DNA from: Opitutaceae bacterium
GTDB taxonomy: Bacteria; Verrucomicrobiota; Verrucomicrobiia; Opitutales; Opitutaceae
NCBI GenBank assembly: GCA_947471115.1
Contig: CANIXX010000006.1
Location: 1 to 32,480, forward strand
DNA: 32,480 bases
Direction: 5' to 3'
Notes under the pieces: generated by a model
Database searches by the model: none
Seen by the model: only the letters and a program-made list of their open reading frames with translations
What the model was told of the DNA's origin: nothing
Program-made: the position numbers and the translations under genes
Part shown: in pieces, positions 1-8,041 of the stretch
Position numbering within the stretch: the first letter of the stretch is position 1
Layout of the letters: each line of letters opens with the position of its first letter

Positions 1-66
1 CCAGTCAGTTGAAGCGCCAAGGGGGCTGGCAACGGGACGAGAGTATGTGAATCCGTAGCCATAGGG

Positions 67-1206
67 TTAGCTGCGGAAGACGATCGCCGGCTCCAGGCGG
101 GCGACCTTGATAATGCCGAGCACCGAGGCCAAGGCGCAGATAAACAGGACGGCGGCCAGCACGCCGACCGGTATGTGCCAGAGCATCAAAAACGGAACCC
201 GGCCGGTTTTAATGGCGGCTCGGCCGATCAGCGAAACCACGCCCAGTCCAAACCCGTAGCCGATCAAACCGACGGCGAAGGATTGCAGGATCAACATGCG
301 GCAGAGGGTGGCGGTGCTGGCGCCCATGGCTTTGAGCGCGCCCAGATTACGGAGGTTTTCCAACACAAAGGAATAAAAGGTCTGCCCCGAGATGACGGTG
401 CCAATGATAAAACCGATGGTCACGATCAGGCCGACGTTGATGGGAATACCAGTGTTTTTCACGTACCACCAGATGGTGGACCACATGAATTCGTCATTGG
501 TGTAGGCGGCCAGACCGGTGGCGGCGGCGATGCGGCGAGCCAGTTCGTGCGGCTCGATGCCGGCAGCCGGGGCGGCGAGCACGAAGGTGAGCAGTTTGCG
601 CTGGCTGGGCACATATTCGACCGCGCGGTCGTAGGTGGTGAACACAAAGGGCCCACCGGTGAAGGAGCGCGCGGCCTTGCAAACCCCGACGATGCGCGCC
701 TCGCGGTCGTTGATCTCAAACGTGTCGCCCACCCCGAGTCGGCGGCCGAGCCCATCGCTGAGCCGCTCCGCGCCGTATTCGTCGATGATCACCGCGTTGG
801 GCAAGCGCAGGCCATCGATATTACCGGCCAAAAACTCGGTGGGCGCACCGATCAGCGTGGTGGAGTCGAGACCGGTGAGCGTGATCAGTTTGGCGGAGCC
901 ATCGGCGAGTTTGGCCTGAGTGGTGCCCTGATAAAGCGGAACGGCCCAAGCCACGCCCTCGACCGAGCACACTCGGTTCACGTCGGTGTCGCGCAGGGGT
1001 TTGTTGTCGTTGACCTGCTCGACCTTGGGATCCGCCACCCACACGGGGACACGGATGTTACGCAACGGGGCGAAGGTCCACGACATGAGCCCGCAAAACA
1101 GCGAGGTGCCCTGCGCCATTAGGATCACCGCAAAGGTGATGCCGCTGATCAGCATCAAGTATTTGGCGTGGTCGCCAAACAGCATGCGCAGCGCTAGGCG
1201 GTTCAT
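67..1206 (-). CDS. ABC transporter permease, FtsX/MacB (DevC-like) type
   Basis: This 379-residue protein looks like an inner-membrane permease subunit of an FtsX/MacB-superfamily ABC exporter. A first membrane segment lies at about residues 17-38, followed by a large soluble periplasmic-type domain. Three more hydrophobic segments fill the last ~130 residues. The C-terminal block has the FtsX-family signatures NLGALKAMGAS and ARLEPAIVFR. The order of one helix, a soluble domain, then three helices matches DevC/MacB-like permeases. Such permeases need an ATPase and usually a membrane-fusion partner. Neither is visible here: the upstream gene is an oxidoreductase, and only 66 bases remain downstream, so a partner could lie beyond the window edge. 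The start is ATG at 1204-1206. The substrate cannot be told from sequence. Confidence 0.88.
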   Translation of the reverse strand: MNRLALRMLFGDHAKYLMLISGITFAVILMAQGTSLFCGLMSWTFAPLRNIRVPVWVADPKVEQVNDNKPLRDTDVNRVCSVEGVAWAVPLYQGTTQAKLADGSAKLITLTGLDSTTLIGAPTEFLAGNIDGLRLPNAVIIDEYGAERLSDGLGRRLGVGDTFEINDREARIVGVCKAARSFTGGPFVFTTYDRAVEYVPSQRKLLTFVLAAPAAGIEPHELARRIAAATGLAAYTNDEFMWSTIWWYVKNTGIPINVGLIVTIGFIIGTVISGQTFYSFVLENLRNLGALKAMGASTATLCRMLILQSFAVGLIGYGFGLGVVSLIGRAAIKTGRVPFLMLWHIPVGVLAAVLFICALASVLGIIKVARLEPAIVFRS

Positions 1207-1322
1207 GACCTAATGAGTTGAGTTAAAAGCAGCACCACTTCGTGGCACTCAATGCGGGCCCGCAACTGAGGCAACCCCCGAGAGCAACTCGGAGCTGTCA
1301 GATGCGGCAGGCTAAGTAGCGC

Positions 1323-2321
1323 CTACATAGTGACCACGATTTTGCCGAATTGGCCGCCGCTCTCCATCAGCGCAAACGCGTCGTCCACTCGCGCCAGCGG
1401 GAAAACCGAGCTGACCACCGGCACAATGCGGTGCCGCTCCACAAAACCCAGCATCTCCCTCCAATCCGCCGGACTGCCCATCGTTGTGCCGAGCAACGAA
1501 AGCTGCCGCCAAAACACCTTGCGCAGGGGCAAGTTCGGGGGATTGCCCTTGGTCGCGCCAAAAAACACCAACCGCCCGCCCGGGGCCGCCAGGTCGATCA
1601 GCGCCTCAAACCCATCGCCGCCGGCGCTATCCACAATCACATCGAAGAGCCGATCTGTGTGCGAGTGCAGCGCGGTTTTGGCCCAACCGGCATGGGTATA
1701 ATTAAACCCACCCGCCGCCCCGAGGCCGATCGCCCGCTCGATTTTTTCATCGTGGCCCGAGGTCACGTACACCTCCGCCCCGTGCGCGACGGCAAATTGC
1801 AGCGCCAACGAGGCCACCCCGCCCCCCACCCCGCTGATCAGCACCTTTTCCCTCGGTTGGAGGCGCGCCCGGCTGAACAACGCGCGGTAAGCCGTGAGTC
1901 CCGCCAGCGGCAGTGCCGCCGCCTCCGTCCACCTCAGGTGCTTGGGCTTGGGAGCCAATTGGCACACCGGTACCGTTATGACCTCGGCCAGCGTGCCCTC
2001 GCGCGGAAGACCCAAAATGGTAAAATCCGGCCCCTGCGCGGCGGCACGCGAGCCCCAATTAAAGGAGGGATTTATGATCACTTCGCCCCCAACCCAATCC
2101 GCACCCACGCCAGCGCCCACCTTTTCCACGACACCCGCACCGTCGGAGCCGGGCTGAGAGGGGAATTTCAAGCCGGCGTACTGCCCCTGTTTGATCCACA
2201 CATCACGGTGGTTGAGCGCCGCAGCCTTGAGCCGAACCCGCGCCTCGCCTGCCAAGGGTTCGGGAGTGGGTTGGTCAACAATCGAAAGTTCAAGAATGGC
2301 GGTCAGGTGTACGGCGTTCAT
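1323..2321 (-). CDS. Zinc-less MDR-family NADPH:quinone oxidoreductase-like protein
   Basis: This is a medium-chain dehydrogenase/reductase of the quinone oxidoreductase-like group, 332 residues from the chosen start. The N-terminal GroES-like domain carries ALNHRDVWIKQGQY (about 36-49) and GSDGAGVVEKVG (about 58-69). The second motif has Asp where zinc alcohol dehydrogenases have the His-Glu of GHE, so a catalytic zinc is unlikely. The Rossmann fold begins with the glycine-rich GVGGGVAS (164-171). Family members reduce quinones, enones or aldehydes with NADPH; the substrate here is unknown. The frame extends to 2351, but ATG at 2319-2321 places the first strand (AVHLTAI) where homologues begin, so I prefer it. 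The permease gene lies 116 bases downstream on the same strand, and a pseudouridine synthase gene diverges upstream. Confidence 0.87.
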   Translation of the reverse strand: MNAVHLTAILELSIVDQPTPEPLAGEARVRLKAAALNHRDVWIKQGQYAGLKFPSQPGSDGAGVVEKVGAGVGADWVGGEVIINPSFNWGSRAAAQGPDFTILGLPREGTLAEVITVPVCQLAPKPKHLRWTEAAALPLAGLTAYRALFSRARLQPREKVLISGVGGGVASLALQFAVAHGAEVYVTSGHDEKIERAIGLGAAGGFNYTHAGWAKTALHSHTDRLFDVIVDSAGGDGFEALIDLAAPGGRLVFFGATKGNPPNLPLRKVFWRQLSLLGTTMGSPADWREMLGFVERHRIVPVVSSVFPLARVDDAFALMESGGQFGKIVVTM

Positions 2322-2413
2322 GGTCGCGCAACGTAACACGCTTCGCCGCACATGCGAAAAATTTTCCCGTTTTCCGCCCTTTCTTGCGCTCCGGTTTCTG
2401 CTTCCCTGTCGAG

Positions 2414-2992
2414 GTGCTCCTCGCGCTTCACAAGCCCTACGGCGTCCTTTCGCAGTTCACCCCCGAACCCGGGTCGGCGTGGCGCACGCTGGCCGATTTC
2501 GGGCTGCCGCCCCGCGTTTATGCGCTCGGCCGCCTTGACGCCGACTCCGAGGGCCTGCTGCTGCTCAGCGACGAGGCCGGTCTCAACTCCCGCCTGCTCG
2601 ATCCCCAGCACGGCCACCGCCGCGAGTATTGGGTTCAGGTGGAACGTATTCCTTCGGCCGACGCCTTGGCGCAACTTTCGCGCGGGTTCAAAATCGGCGA
2701 TCACCTCACGTTGCCCTGCCGGTCTTGGACACTCGACCCCACTCCCGATCTGCCGCCGCGTAACCCGCCAGTGCGTTTCCGCAAAACCGTGCCCGACGGC
2801 TGGATCGCGATCGAGCTCACCGAGGGCAAAAACCGCCAGGTGCGCCGCATGACCGCCGCCGTGGGCCACCCGACCTTGCGCCTGGTTCGCGCGAAGATCG
2901 GCCAACTCGCGCTGGCCGACCTGCACCTCGCTCCCGGCAAGTGGCGCGTGCTCAGTGCCGCAGAGCGTGGGCTTGTTGCGCCGTCGCTTTGA
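2414..2992 (+). CDS. Pseudouridine synthase, RsuA/RluB/RluE family (RluE-like)
   Basis: This short (192 aa) RsuA-family pseudouridine synthase has no N-terminal S4 domain, as in RluE, which modifies a single uridine in 23S rRNA. The protein opens with the conserved LALHKPYGVLSQF strand. The catalytic motif GRLDADSEGLLLL contains the nucleophilic Asp, and the C-terminal motif EGKNRQVRRMTAAVGHPTLRLVR is typical of the family. The same frame opens upstream at TTG 2384, but GTG at 2414 puts the start right before the first conserved strand, as in RluE proteins, so I prefer it. No Shine-Dalgarno sequence helps the choice. The last 41 bases overlap the end of the convergent alcohol dehydrogenase gene. 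The modified rRNA position is inferred only from the S4-less architecture. Confidence 0.87.
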   Translation: MLLALHKPYGVLSQFTPEPGSAWRTLADFGLPPRVYALGRLDADSEGLLLLSDEAGLNSRLLDPQHGHRREYWVQVERIPSADALAQLSRGFKIGDHLTLPCRSWTLDPTPDLPPRNPPVRFRKTVPDGWIAIELTEGKNRQVRRMTAAVGHPTLRLVRAKIGQLALADLHLAPGKWRVLSAAERGLVAPSL

Positions 2993-4163
2993 AGATCGAA
3001 ACGATCTCGGCGGCAGGTAACGGTCCCAATGCATCGAGTTGGTGGCCGTCGCCGTACACTTTAACCGCGTAGGCGGCGATCGGGGCGTAGTCGCCCTCGT
3101 CGATGCCGAGGTTGCCCAGCGACTGGCGCAGGCCGTTGGCGTCGAGCCACTCCTCGAAGGTGGCGATGAAGCGCTCAGGCGCATCGGCCCCGGTGATGCC
3201 GAACAGGCGTTCGCCAAGTTGGGCGAAGCGTTCACGGCAGCGGTTGCGCGCCAACAGCCAACGGAAATACGCCGGATACAACGTGGCCAGCCCGCGCCCG
3301 TGGGCGAGGTCGGGATACCAGCCGCTCAACGCATGCTCCATCGAATGCAGCACAAACTGCGAGGGCTGCCGGCCCGCGTTCGGGTACTCATTGAGCGCGA
3401 GCGTGGAGGCCCACAACAACTGGCCGCGGTGGGCGAGATCATCGGGCTTGGCCAACACGTGAGGCAAACTGTGGATTACCGTGGCCATGACGCCCTCCGC
3501 GTGTCGATCGGCCAGCGGCGAATCGCCACCGCCAAGCAGGTAGTTTTCAAACACATGGCTGAGGATGTCCGACGCCCCATCGCGCGTGGCCGTCGGCGGC
3601 AACTGGGTGGTGTACGCCGGATTGAGCAGGGCAACGGCCGGCTTGAGGAACTCATGGGCGAGGACCGATTTGCCTTTCACGGTGCGGTTGGAAATCACCG
3701 CGTAGGGCGTGACCTCGGAGGCGGTGGCTGCGGTCGTCGGAATGGCCGCCAACGGGAGTGCGCTGGTGAGTTGGCCTTCGCGGGACTCACCGCGGACGAA
3801 GGGCCAAATATCACGTTCCATCAGGGACGGCGCGAGGGCGGCGATGGCCTTGGCCGCATCCATGGTCGAACCACCACCGAGCGGCACAACGATATCGGCA
3901 CCGAGCGTGCGCAGGGCGGCGGTTGCGCGGTTGATGGTCGCGGCCTCGGGATTGGGCTCGATCCCGCGAAAAACCGAGACGCGCAGGCCGGCGTGTTCAA
4001 AGGCGGACGTTACCTCGCCCAGATAACCGAGACGCTCGCAACTGCCCCCGCCGACAACGACAAAGGCGTGGCGGCCGAGTTTGGCGACGGCCTGGGAAAA
4101 CGACTCGAGTTGATCCGTGCCGAAGAAAATGCGCGTGGGGGTGTGGATGGAGAATGAGTGCAT
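2952..4163 (-). CDS. Iron-containing alcohol dehydrogenase
   Basis: This is a group III (iron-dependent) NAD(P)H alcohol dehydrogenase of 403 residues, a normal length for the BDH/YqhD-like branch. The nucleotide-binding motif GGGST is at 96-100, followed by MDAAKAIA. The metal ligands expected for the family are present: Asp199 and His203 in GASDILSH, His273 in VLHSMEH, and His288 in LAHGRG. The protein probably reduces aldehydes to alcohols or the reverse in the cytoplasm; the physiological substrate is unknown. The start is ATG at 4161-4163, preceded by AACCC rather than a Shine-Dalgarno sequence. Its 3' end overlaps the convergent pseudouridine synthase gene by 41 bases. The upstream region holds a hairpin and a dispersed repeat, and the nitroreductase gene lies beyond on the same strand. 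Confidence 0.93.
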   Translation of the reverse strand: MHSFSIHTPTRIFFGTDQLESFSQAVAKLGRHAFVVVGGGSCERLGYLGEVTSAFEHAGLRVSVFRGIEPNPEAATINRATAALRTLGADIVVPLGGGSTMDAAKAIAALAPSLMERDIWPFVRGESREGQLTSALPLAAIPTTAATASEVTPYAVISNRTVKGKSVLAHEFLKPAVALLNPAYTTQLPPTATRDGASDILSHVFENYLLGGGDSPLADRHAEGVMATVIHSLPHVLAKPDDLAHRGQLLWASTLALNEYPNAGRQPSQFVLHSMEHALSGWYPDLAHGRGLATLYPAYFRWLLARNRCRERFAQLGERLFGITGADAPERFIATFEEWLDANGLRQSLGNLGIDEGDYAPIAAYAVKVYGDGHQLDALGPLPAAEIVSIFKATAQQAHALRH

Positions 4164-4192
4164 GGGTTAAGAAAGGGCTGGCGGTTATAAGG

Positions 4193-4216
4193 TAGGCGCC
4201 CGCTTGCGGACGCCTA
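4193..4216. repeat. Short near-perfect hairpin upstream of the alcohol dehydrogenase gene
   Basis: TAGGCG and CGCCTA (4193-4198 and 4211-4216) flank CCGC-TT-GCGG, giving a stem of about 10 pairs with one internal mismatch and a two-base loop. It lies between the end of the nitroreductase gene and the start of the alcohol dehydrogenase gene, both on the minus strand. No T tract follows on the minus strand, so it is a weak terminator candidate. It could be a leader hairpin or part of the adjacent repeat region. Confidence 0.5.
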
Positions 4217-4244
4217 TTGAGTAGTCAGTGACGGTTAAAGAGTA

Positions 4245-4331
4245 GGATCGAAAGTAGTGCGGTGCTTCAGCCCGCATCGGCGCTGGAGAGAAAAATGCGA
4301 TGCAAAGCTGCGGGCTAGAGCACCGCATTAC
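4245..4331 (+). repeat. Dispersed REP-like inverted repeat, copy 1
   Basis: Arms at 4254-4276 and 4309-4331 pair at 20 of 23 positions (arm core GCTTCAGCCCGCA) around a 32-base loop. Bases 4245-4280 are identical, base for base, to the reverse complement of 25324-25359 in copy 2. The loop also resembles copy 2: it starts TCGG, has GAAAAAT in the middle and ends near TGCAAA. It sits downstream of the nitroreductase gene. The layout resembles REP/BIME palindromes, non-autonomous elements that in other bacteria are moved by RAYT transposases. No RAYT gene is in the window. Confidence 0.85.
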
Positions 4332-4433
4332 CCCAGGCTAAAAGGATCGAAGTATTTCGCTGATTTTTAAAAGCCGGCGGATGCGACAACTCTAATGACC
4401 TTTCCTGCTTTGATTCACCCAAGCAGGCCGCGC

Positions 4434-5084
4434 TTACAGGTGAGTGATCACCTCGGAGAGCGGGAAGCGCACCTTAGGGGTGGTTGCGTATTTATCGTCG
4501 GCGGCACGGTAGCCGATCGGGCAGGCGCACAGCGTGGTGTAGCCACTGCCGACCAGACCGAGGATTTCATCGTATTTGGCCGGCTCGAGCCCTTCCATTG
4601 GGCAGGTATCGAGCCCGAGCAGGGCGGCGGCCGCCATAAACTGACCGAGGGCGATGTAAATCTGCCGTGACTGCCAAGTGTCCAAATAGCCCTTGGCGCG
4701 TGCGCTGTCCAAGCTGCCCATGATGATCTTTTTAAAGGGCTCCATCGACTCGACCGTGGTGCCGCGAACCTCGGCAGTGCGGGCCATGTAGTGATTAATG
4801 TGAGCCTCATCGAGGTTCAGCTTGAAGGCAAAAACGACGAGGTGGGAGGCGTCGACGACCTGCGTCTGGCCCCAGGAAGCGGGCACGAGTTTCGCGCGTA
4901 ATTCAGGAGTGTTAACCACGAGAAATTTCCACGGCTGGGCGCCGAAGGACGACGGCGTGAGCACGAGGGATTCCTCGAGCGCCGACCAGGTGGCGGCGGG
5001 GATTTTCTGCGACGGATCGAACTTCTTGGTGGCGTAACGCCAGTGGAGGGCTTCAAGCAGCTGAGTGGTGGTGATCGTGTTCAT
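4434..5084 (-). CDS. Nitroreductase-family NAD(P)H-dependent flavin oxidoreductase
   Basis: This 216-residue protein is a typical-length nitroreductase (FMN-dependent, usually dimeric, cytosolic). Recognisable blocks are ALHWRYATKKFDPSQKI near the N-terminus (FMN phosphate contacts), LTPSSFGAQPWKFLVV at about residues 40-55, and LGLDTCPMEGLEP with the GSGYTTLCACPIGYR region towards the C-terminus. These match the NfsB/YfkO-like branch, which reduces nitroaromatics, quinones or flavins. The true substrate cannot be inferred. The start is ATG at 5082-5084. A consensus TATAAT box lies only four bases upstream, so the transcript may have almost no leader. The gene appears monocistronic: murJ ends about 190 bases upstream on the same strand, and a dispersed repeat follows downstream. 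Confidence 0.93.
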   Translation of the reverse strand: MNTITTTQLLEALHWRYATKKFDPSQKIPAATWSALEESLVLTPSSFGAQPWKFLVVNTPELRAKLVPASWGQTQVVDASHLVVFAFKLNLDEAHINHYMARTAEVRGTTVESMEPFKKIIMGSLDSARAKGYLDTWQSRQIYIALGQFMAAAALLGLDTCPMEGLEPAKYDEILGLVGSGYTTLCACPIGYRAADDKYATTPKVRFPLSEVITHL

Positions 5085-5087
5085 GGT

Positions 5088-5093
5088 ATTATA
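5088..5093 (-). promoter_or_regulatory. Perfect -10 hexamer immediately upstream of the nitroreductase start
   Basis: On the minus strand the sequence reads TATAAT at 5093-5088, then four bases, then the ATG. A transcript starting about seven bases after the hexamer would begin at or just inside the start codon, which predicts leaderless translation. No good -35 hexamer sits 16-18 bases further upstream, so the promoter call rests on the -10 box alone. Confidence 0.4.
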
Positions 5094-5273
5094 GGGAAAT
5101 TTGAGATGAAAAAGCGTGCGCTAACGTGGTTAAGCATCCGAAAAAAGCGAACCGTGCCAGTAGACCGCCCCCCCTTTTTTTGCAAGTAGTCGGGTGATTT
5201 TCGTGGGGCTAAGCGCTGAAACACCAAATTCGGGCGTGAACCAAGGGCGGAAAAGTGGCTCGCAAGAGCAGAC

Positions 5274-6860
5274 TCAAGCTCGGCCAAAGCGACGGCGGAG
5301 CATCGCCGCCAAGTCCTCGCGACCCTCGATACGGAACCCCCAAACCAGTGCAGCGTACACCGCCAAGCCCATGCCAATGAGCAGTGCCAAACCGGCCGCA
5401 TCCGCCCAGCGCCCCGCCGCGACCCAACGCTGCCAGCCCCACCAGCCGCCCGCCACCACCGCGCCCATGAGCAAGCTGGCCACAAGCACTTTGGCGGCAT
5501 CACCTGCGAGGTGGCTGAAGGCCAAGCCTGGGAGCTTACGCGCCAGTTTGACCTGCAGAAACCACGCCTGCACCAGCACCGCGACGTTACTGGCGATCGC
5601 CAAACCCATGGTGGAAAACGGCCCCATGAGCAAAAAGCTCAGAGCCAAGTTAACCACAAAGCTCAGGGCAGCGGCACGCACCGGGGTGGCCGTATCCTTT
5701 TGCGCGTAAAACGCCCGCAGCACTAAATTCACGAAAGAAAAAACCGGTAACCCTAGGGCGAAAACCACCAGCACCGGCACCATCAATGCGGTGGCATTGG
5801 CATCGAACGCCCCGTGCTGAAACAGTAGCCGAATGATTGGCTCAGCCAGCACCACCATACCAACGGCCGCCGGCATATTGATCACCAAAATCAGCCGCAT
5901 TCCCTTGCGGTAGGCGGTGGCCAAATTGGCGTGGTCGCCCTGCGCCGCGTATTTCGCGATCAACGGGAAAACCACCGTGGACACCGCCACGGCAAATACC
6001 CCGATGGGCAACTCCATCAGGCGAGTGGCCAGGTTCAAAACCGAGGCCGCCGCATCGTTGAGCGACAGACCGACCAGGCGTGATACAGCCATGTTTACCA
6101 GGTAAATCGCCGAGCCGAACAGCGTCGGTACCATCAACCGCACGATACTTTTAAACGGATCGCTCGCGCCGAGGTCGAACCGCGGACGCCAGCCCTCGCG
6201 CATCAGCGCGATGGCCGGCACCGCCATTTGAAGAAAGCCGCCGAGCAAGACACCGGCGCACAACCAGTGCATCGCACCCGATTTGTCCTGCGCCCAGCCC
6301 AAATAGGCAGCCCCGCCGAGCAGTACGATCATCGACAAGTTCAGCCAAATCGATGACAGCGCCGGCTCCAGAAACCGGTTCAAGGTCTGCAACGTTGCGC
6401 TGAACGCCGCCGCCAAACACACAAAAATCAGGTAGGGAAACAGCACGACGGCCAAGTCCGCCCCTTGCATCCAGCGGTGCGTGGTCTCCGCCGACACCCC
6501 CCACCCGACCGCACACTCGGCCAAGCGGTCGGCCTGACTCAGTCCCAACATCGCCAAAACGACCACACTCGTGGTGACCACCAGCAGCCAGCTTGTTACC
6601 TGACTGACCAAAACAAACGCCCCCTCGCGCTGTTTTTTCTCCATTTCCTCATGCAGGGTGGGGACCAAGGCGGCAGTCAACGCGCCCTCGCCAAGCAGCC
6701 GGCGAAACAAATTGGGCAAAGTAAAAGCGGACACGAAAGCGGAGTTGAGTGCGCCGACGCCAAACACGGTGGTCGTGAGCATATCGCGTCCTAACCCCAG
6801 AAAGCGCGAAACGAGGGTTGCCGCTGCAACGATACTGATGTGTTTAAGGTTTTTGGACAC
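5274..6860 (-). CDS. murJ: Lipid II flippase MurJ (MviN family)
   Basis: This 528-residue polytopic membrane protein belongs to the MOP-superfamily flippases. It moves lipid II across the inner membrane for peptidoglycan synthesis. The N-terminus is diagnostic: SRFLGLGRDMLTTTVFG, then AFVSAFTLPNLFRRLLGEGAL, which contains the family's conserved arginine region. About 14 hydrophobic segments run along the protein, and AFYAQKDTATPVRAA near residue 390 is another MurJ-conserved block. The length is usual for the family. The start is GTG at 6858-6860, giving MSKNLKHISIV. The gene diverges from pta across about 100 bases, so the two probably have back-to-back promoters. The 3' intergenic region contains a run of seven C then seven T. 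Confidence 0.95.
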   Translation of the reverse strand: MSKNLKHISIVAAATLVSRFLGLGRDMLTTTVFGVGALNSAFVSAFTLPNLFRRLLGEGALTAALVPTLHEEMEKKQREGAFVLVSQVTSWLLVVTTSVVVLAMLGLSQADRLAECAVGWGVSAETTHRWMQGADLAVVLFPYLIFVCLAAAFSATLQTLNRFLEPALSSIWLNLSMIVLLGGAAYLGWAQDKSGAMHWLCAGVLLGGFLQMAVPAIALMREGWRPRFDLGASDPFKSIVRLMVPTLFGSAIYLVNMAVSRLVGLSLNDAAASVLNLATRLMELPIGVFAVAVSTVVFPLIAKYAAQGDHANLATAYRKGMRLILVINMPAAVGMVVLAEPIIRLLFQHGAFDANATALMVPVLVVFALGLPVFSFVNLVLRAFYAQKDTATPVRAAALSFVVNLALSFLLMGPFSTMGLAIASNVAVLVQAWFLQVKLARKLPGLAFSHLAGDAAKVLVASLLMGAVVAGGWWGWQRWVAAGRWADAAGLALLIGMGLAVYAALVWGFRIEGREDLAAMLRRRFGRA

Positions 6861-6959
6861 GCGGGCCGTTTTTCGGAGCGGCCATGCAGGTTAGCAAGTT
6901 CTTTACCCTGAACTGGCATTGACGCTGCTAAAAGTGCCGAGCAATTTCGCCCATCCCCT

Positions 6960-7991
6960 ATGCCCATCATCCCCAAGTTAATTGAACGTCTGCAGCGCCA
7001 CCCGAAGCGTATCGTGTTCCCAGAAGGCAACGATCCGCGCATCCTGCAGGCAGCCCGCCAGTGGGTCACCCGGCGCATGGGCGCGCCGATTCTGCTCGGC
7101 GACCGCGCGGCGATTAAAGCCACCGCAGCCAAGCTCGATATTAACCTGCAGGGCATGCGCCTGATTGAGCCCGAGCGCAGTGAGGAATTTGAGGGGCTCG
7201 CCAGCCACTTGGAACAAATCCGCCGCTTGAAAGGCGTGCGCAGCACCGAGGCACGCGAGGCGTTAAAAAACACCAGTTACTACGCCACCATGATGCTGGT
7301 CACCGGCCAGGCCGATGCGCTCATTTCCGGAGCCACCATGTCAGCTGCCAGCGGACTGCGCCCGATTTTCCAGATCGTCCCACGCTTTGAACACGTGCAA
7401 ACCGCCTCCTCGCTCATCGTGCTCGATTTCGACGAGAAAAAGGTCGGCAGCGACGGTTCGCTCTTCCTGGCCGACTGCGGCGTCATCCCTGATCCTACCG
7501 CCGAGCAGCTCTGCGACATTGCCATCTCCACGGCGATGATTGCCCGCCACCTGACCGGCGAAGTTCCGCGAGTTGCCATGCTCAGTTACGCCTCCAAGAG
7601 CGCGTCCAACCACCCCTCGCTCATCAAGGTCCGCCAAGCCACCGAACTGGCCCGCGCCAAGGCCCGCGCCGCTTTCCTTGAAATGGAAATCGACGGTGAA
7701 CTTCAGGTCGACGCCGCTCTTGATGCCGCCGTGGCTGAAACCAAAGGCGTATCCAGCTCTGTGGCCGGTCATGCTAACGTGCTGGTGTTCCCCGACCTCA
7801 ACTCGGGCAACATCGCCTTCAAACTCATGCAGCACCTCGGTGGCGCCAACGCCTACGGCCAGATCCTCACCGGCCTCACCAAGCCCGCCGCCGAGATCAG
7901 CCGCGGTGCCAGCGCCCACGATGTCTTCGGTGCTGCGGCCATCGTAGGCTGTCAGGCTATCGACCGGCGCTTACTCTTCGGCGCGGCCTGA
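6960..7991 (+). CDS. pta: Phosphate acetyltransferase (short, catalytic-domain type)
   Basis: This enzyme interconverts acetyl-CoA plus phosphate with acetyl-phosphate plus CoA. The 343 residues correspond to the PTA/PTB catalytic domain alone, as in short Pta enzymes. Conserved blocks are RIVFPEGNDPRILQAA near residue 18, ADALISGATMSA near 118, and the C-terminal SRGASAHDVFGAAAIVGCQA. The domains that precede the catalytic part in the long E. coli-type Pta are absent here but are encoded by the next gene, 50 bases downstream. The start is ATG at 6960, with no Shine-Dalgarno sequence. A TTGACG at 6919-6924 could be a -35 element, which would leave a very short leader. No acetate kinase gene is in the window, so whether this enzyme drives acetate excretion or assimilation cannot be decided. 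Confidence 0.94.
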   Translation: MPIIPKLIERLQRHPKRIVFPEGNDPRILQAARQWVTRRMGAPILLGDRAAIKATAAKLDINLQGMRLIEPERSEEFEGLASHLEQIRRLKGVRSTEAREALKNTSYYATMMLVTGQADALISGATMSAASGLRPIFQIVPRFEHVQTASSLIVLDFDEKKVGSDGSLFLADCGVIPDPTAEQLCDIAISTAMIARHLTGEVPRVAMLSYASKSASNHPSLIKVRQATELARAKARAAFLEMEIDGELQVDAALDAAVAETKGVSSSVAGHANVLVFPDLNSGNIAFKLMQHLGGANAYGQILTGLTKPAAEISRGASAHDVFGAAAIVGCQAIDRRLLFGAA

Positions 7992-8041
7992 CGCTCGCCC
8001 TGCCGCAACTAGAGCTCAGCCCAACATAATCACCCGCAGCC

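Noticed and set aside
62-69. Another TAGGGTTA octamer matching the glgC/glmS repeats
   Set aside because: It overlaps the permease stop codon as a single copy, so chance is the simplest reading.
175-1122. A 315-codon plus-strand open frame opposite the ABC permease
   Set aside because: Composition is that of an antisense shadow (His/Gly/Asp-rich, no hydrophobic core), whereas the minus strand gives a clear FtsX-type permease.
3039-4157. A 372-codon plus-strand open frame opposite the iron alcohol dehydrogenase
   Set aside because: The minus-strand gene has intact metal ligands and cofactor motif. The antisense frame is Arg/Gly-rich and featureless.
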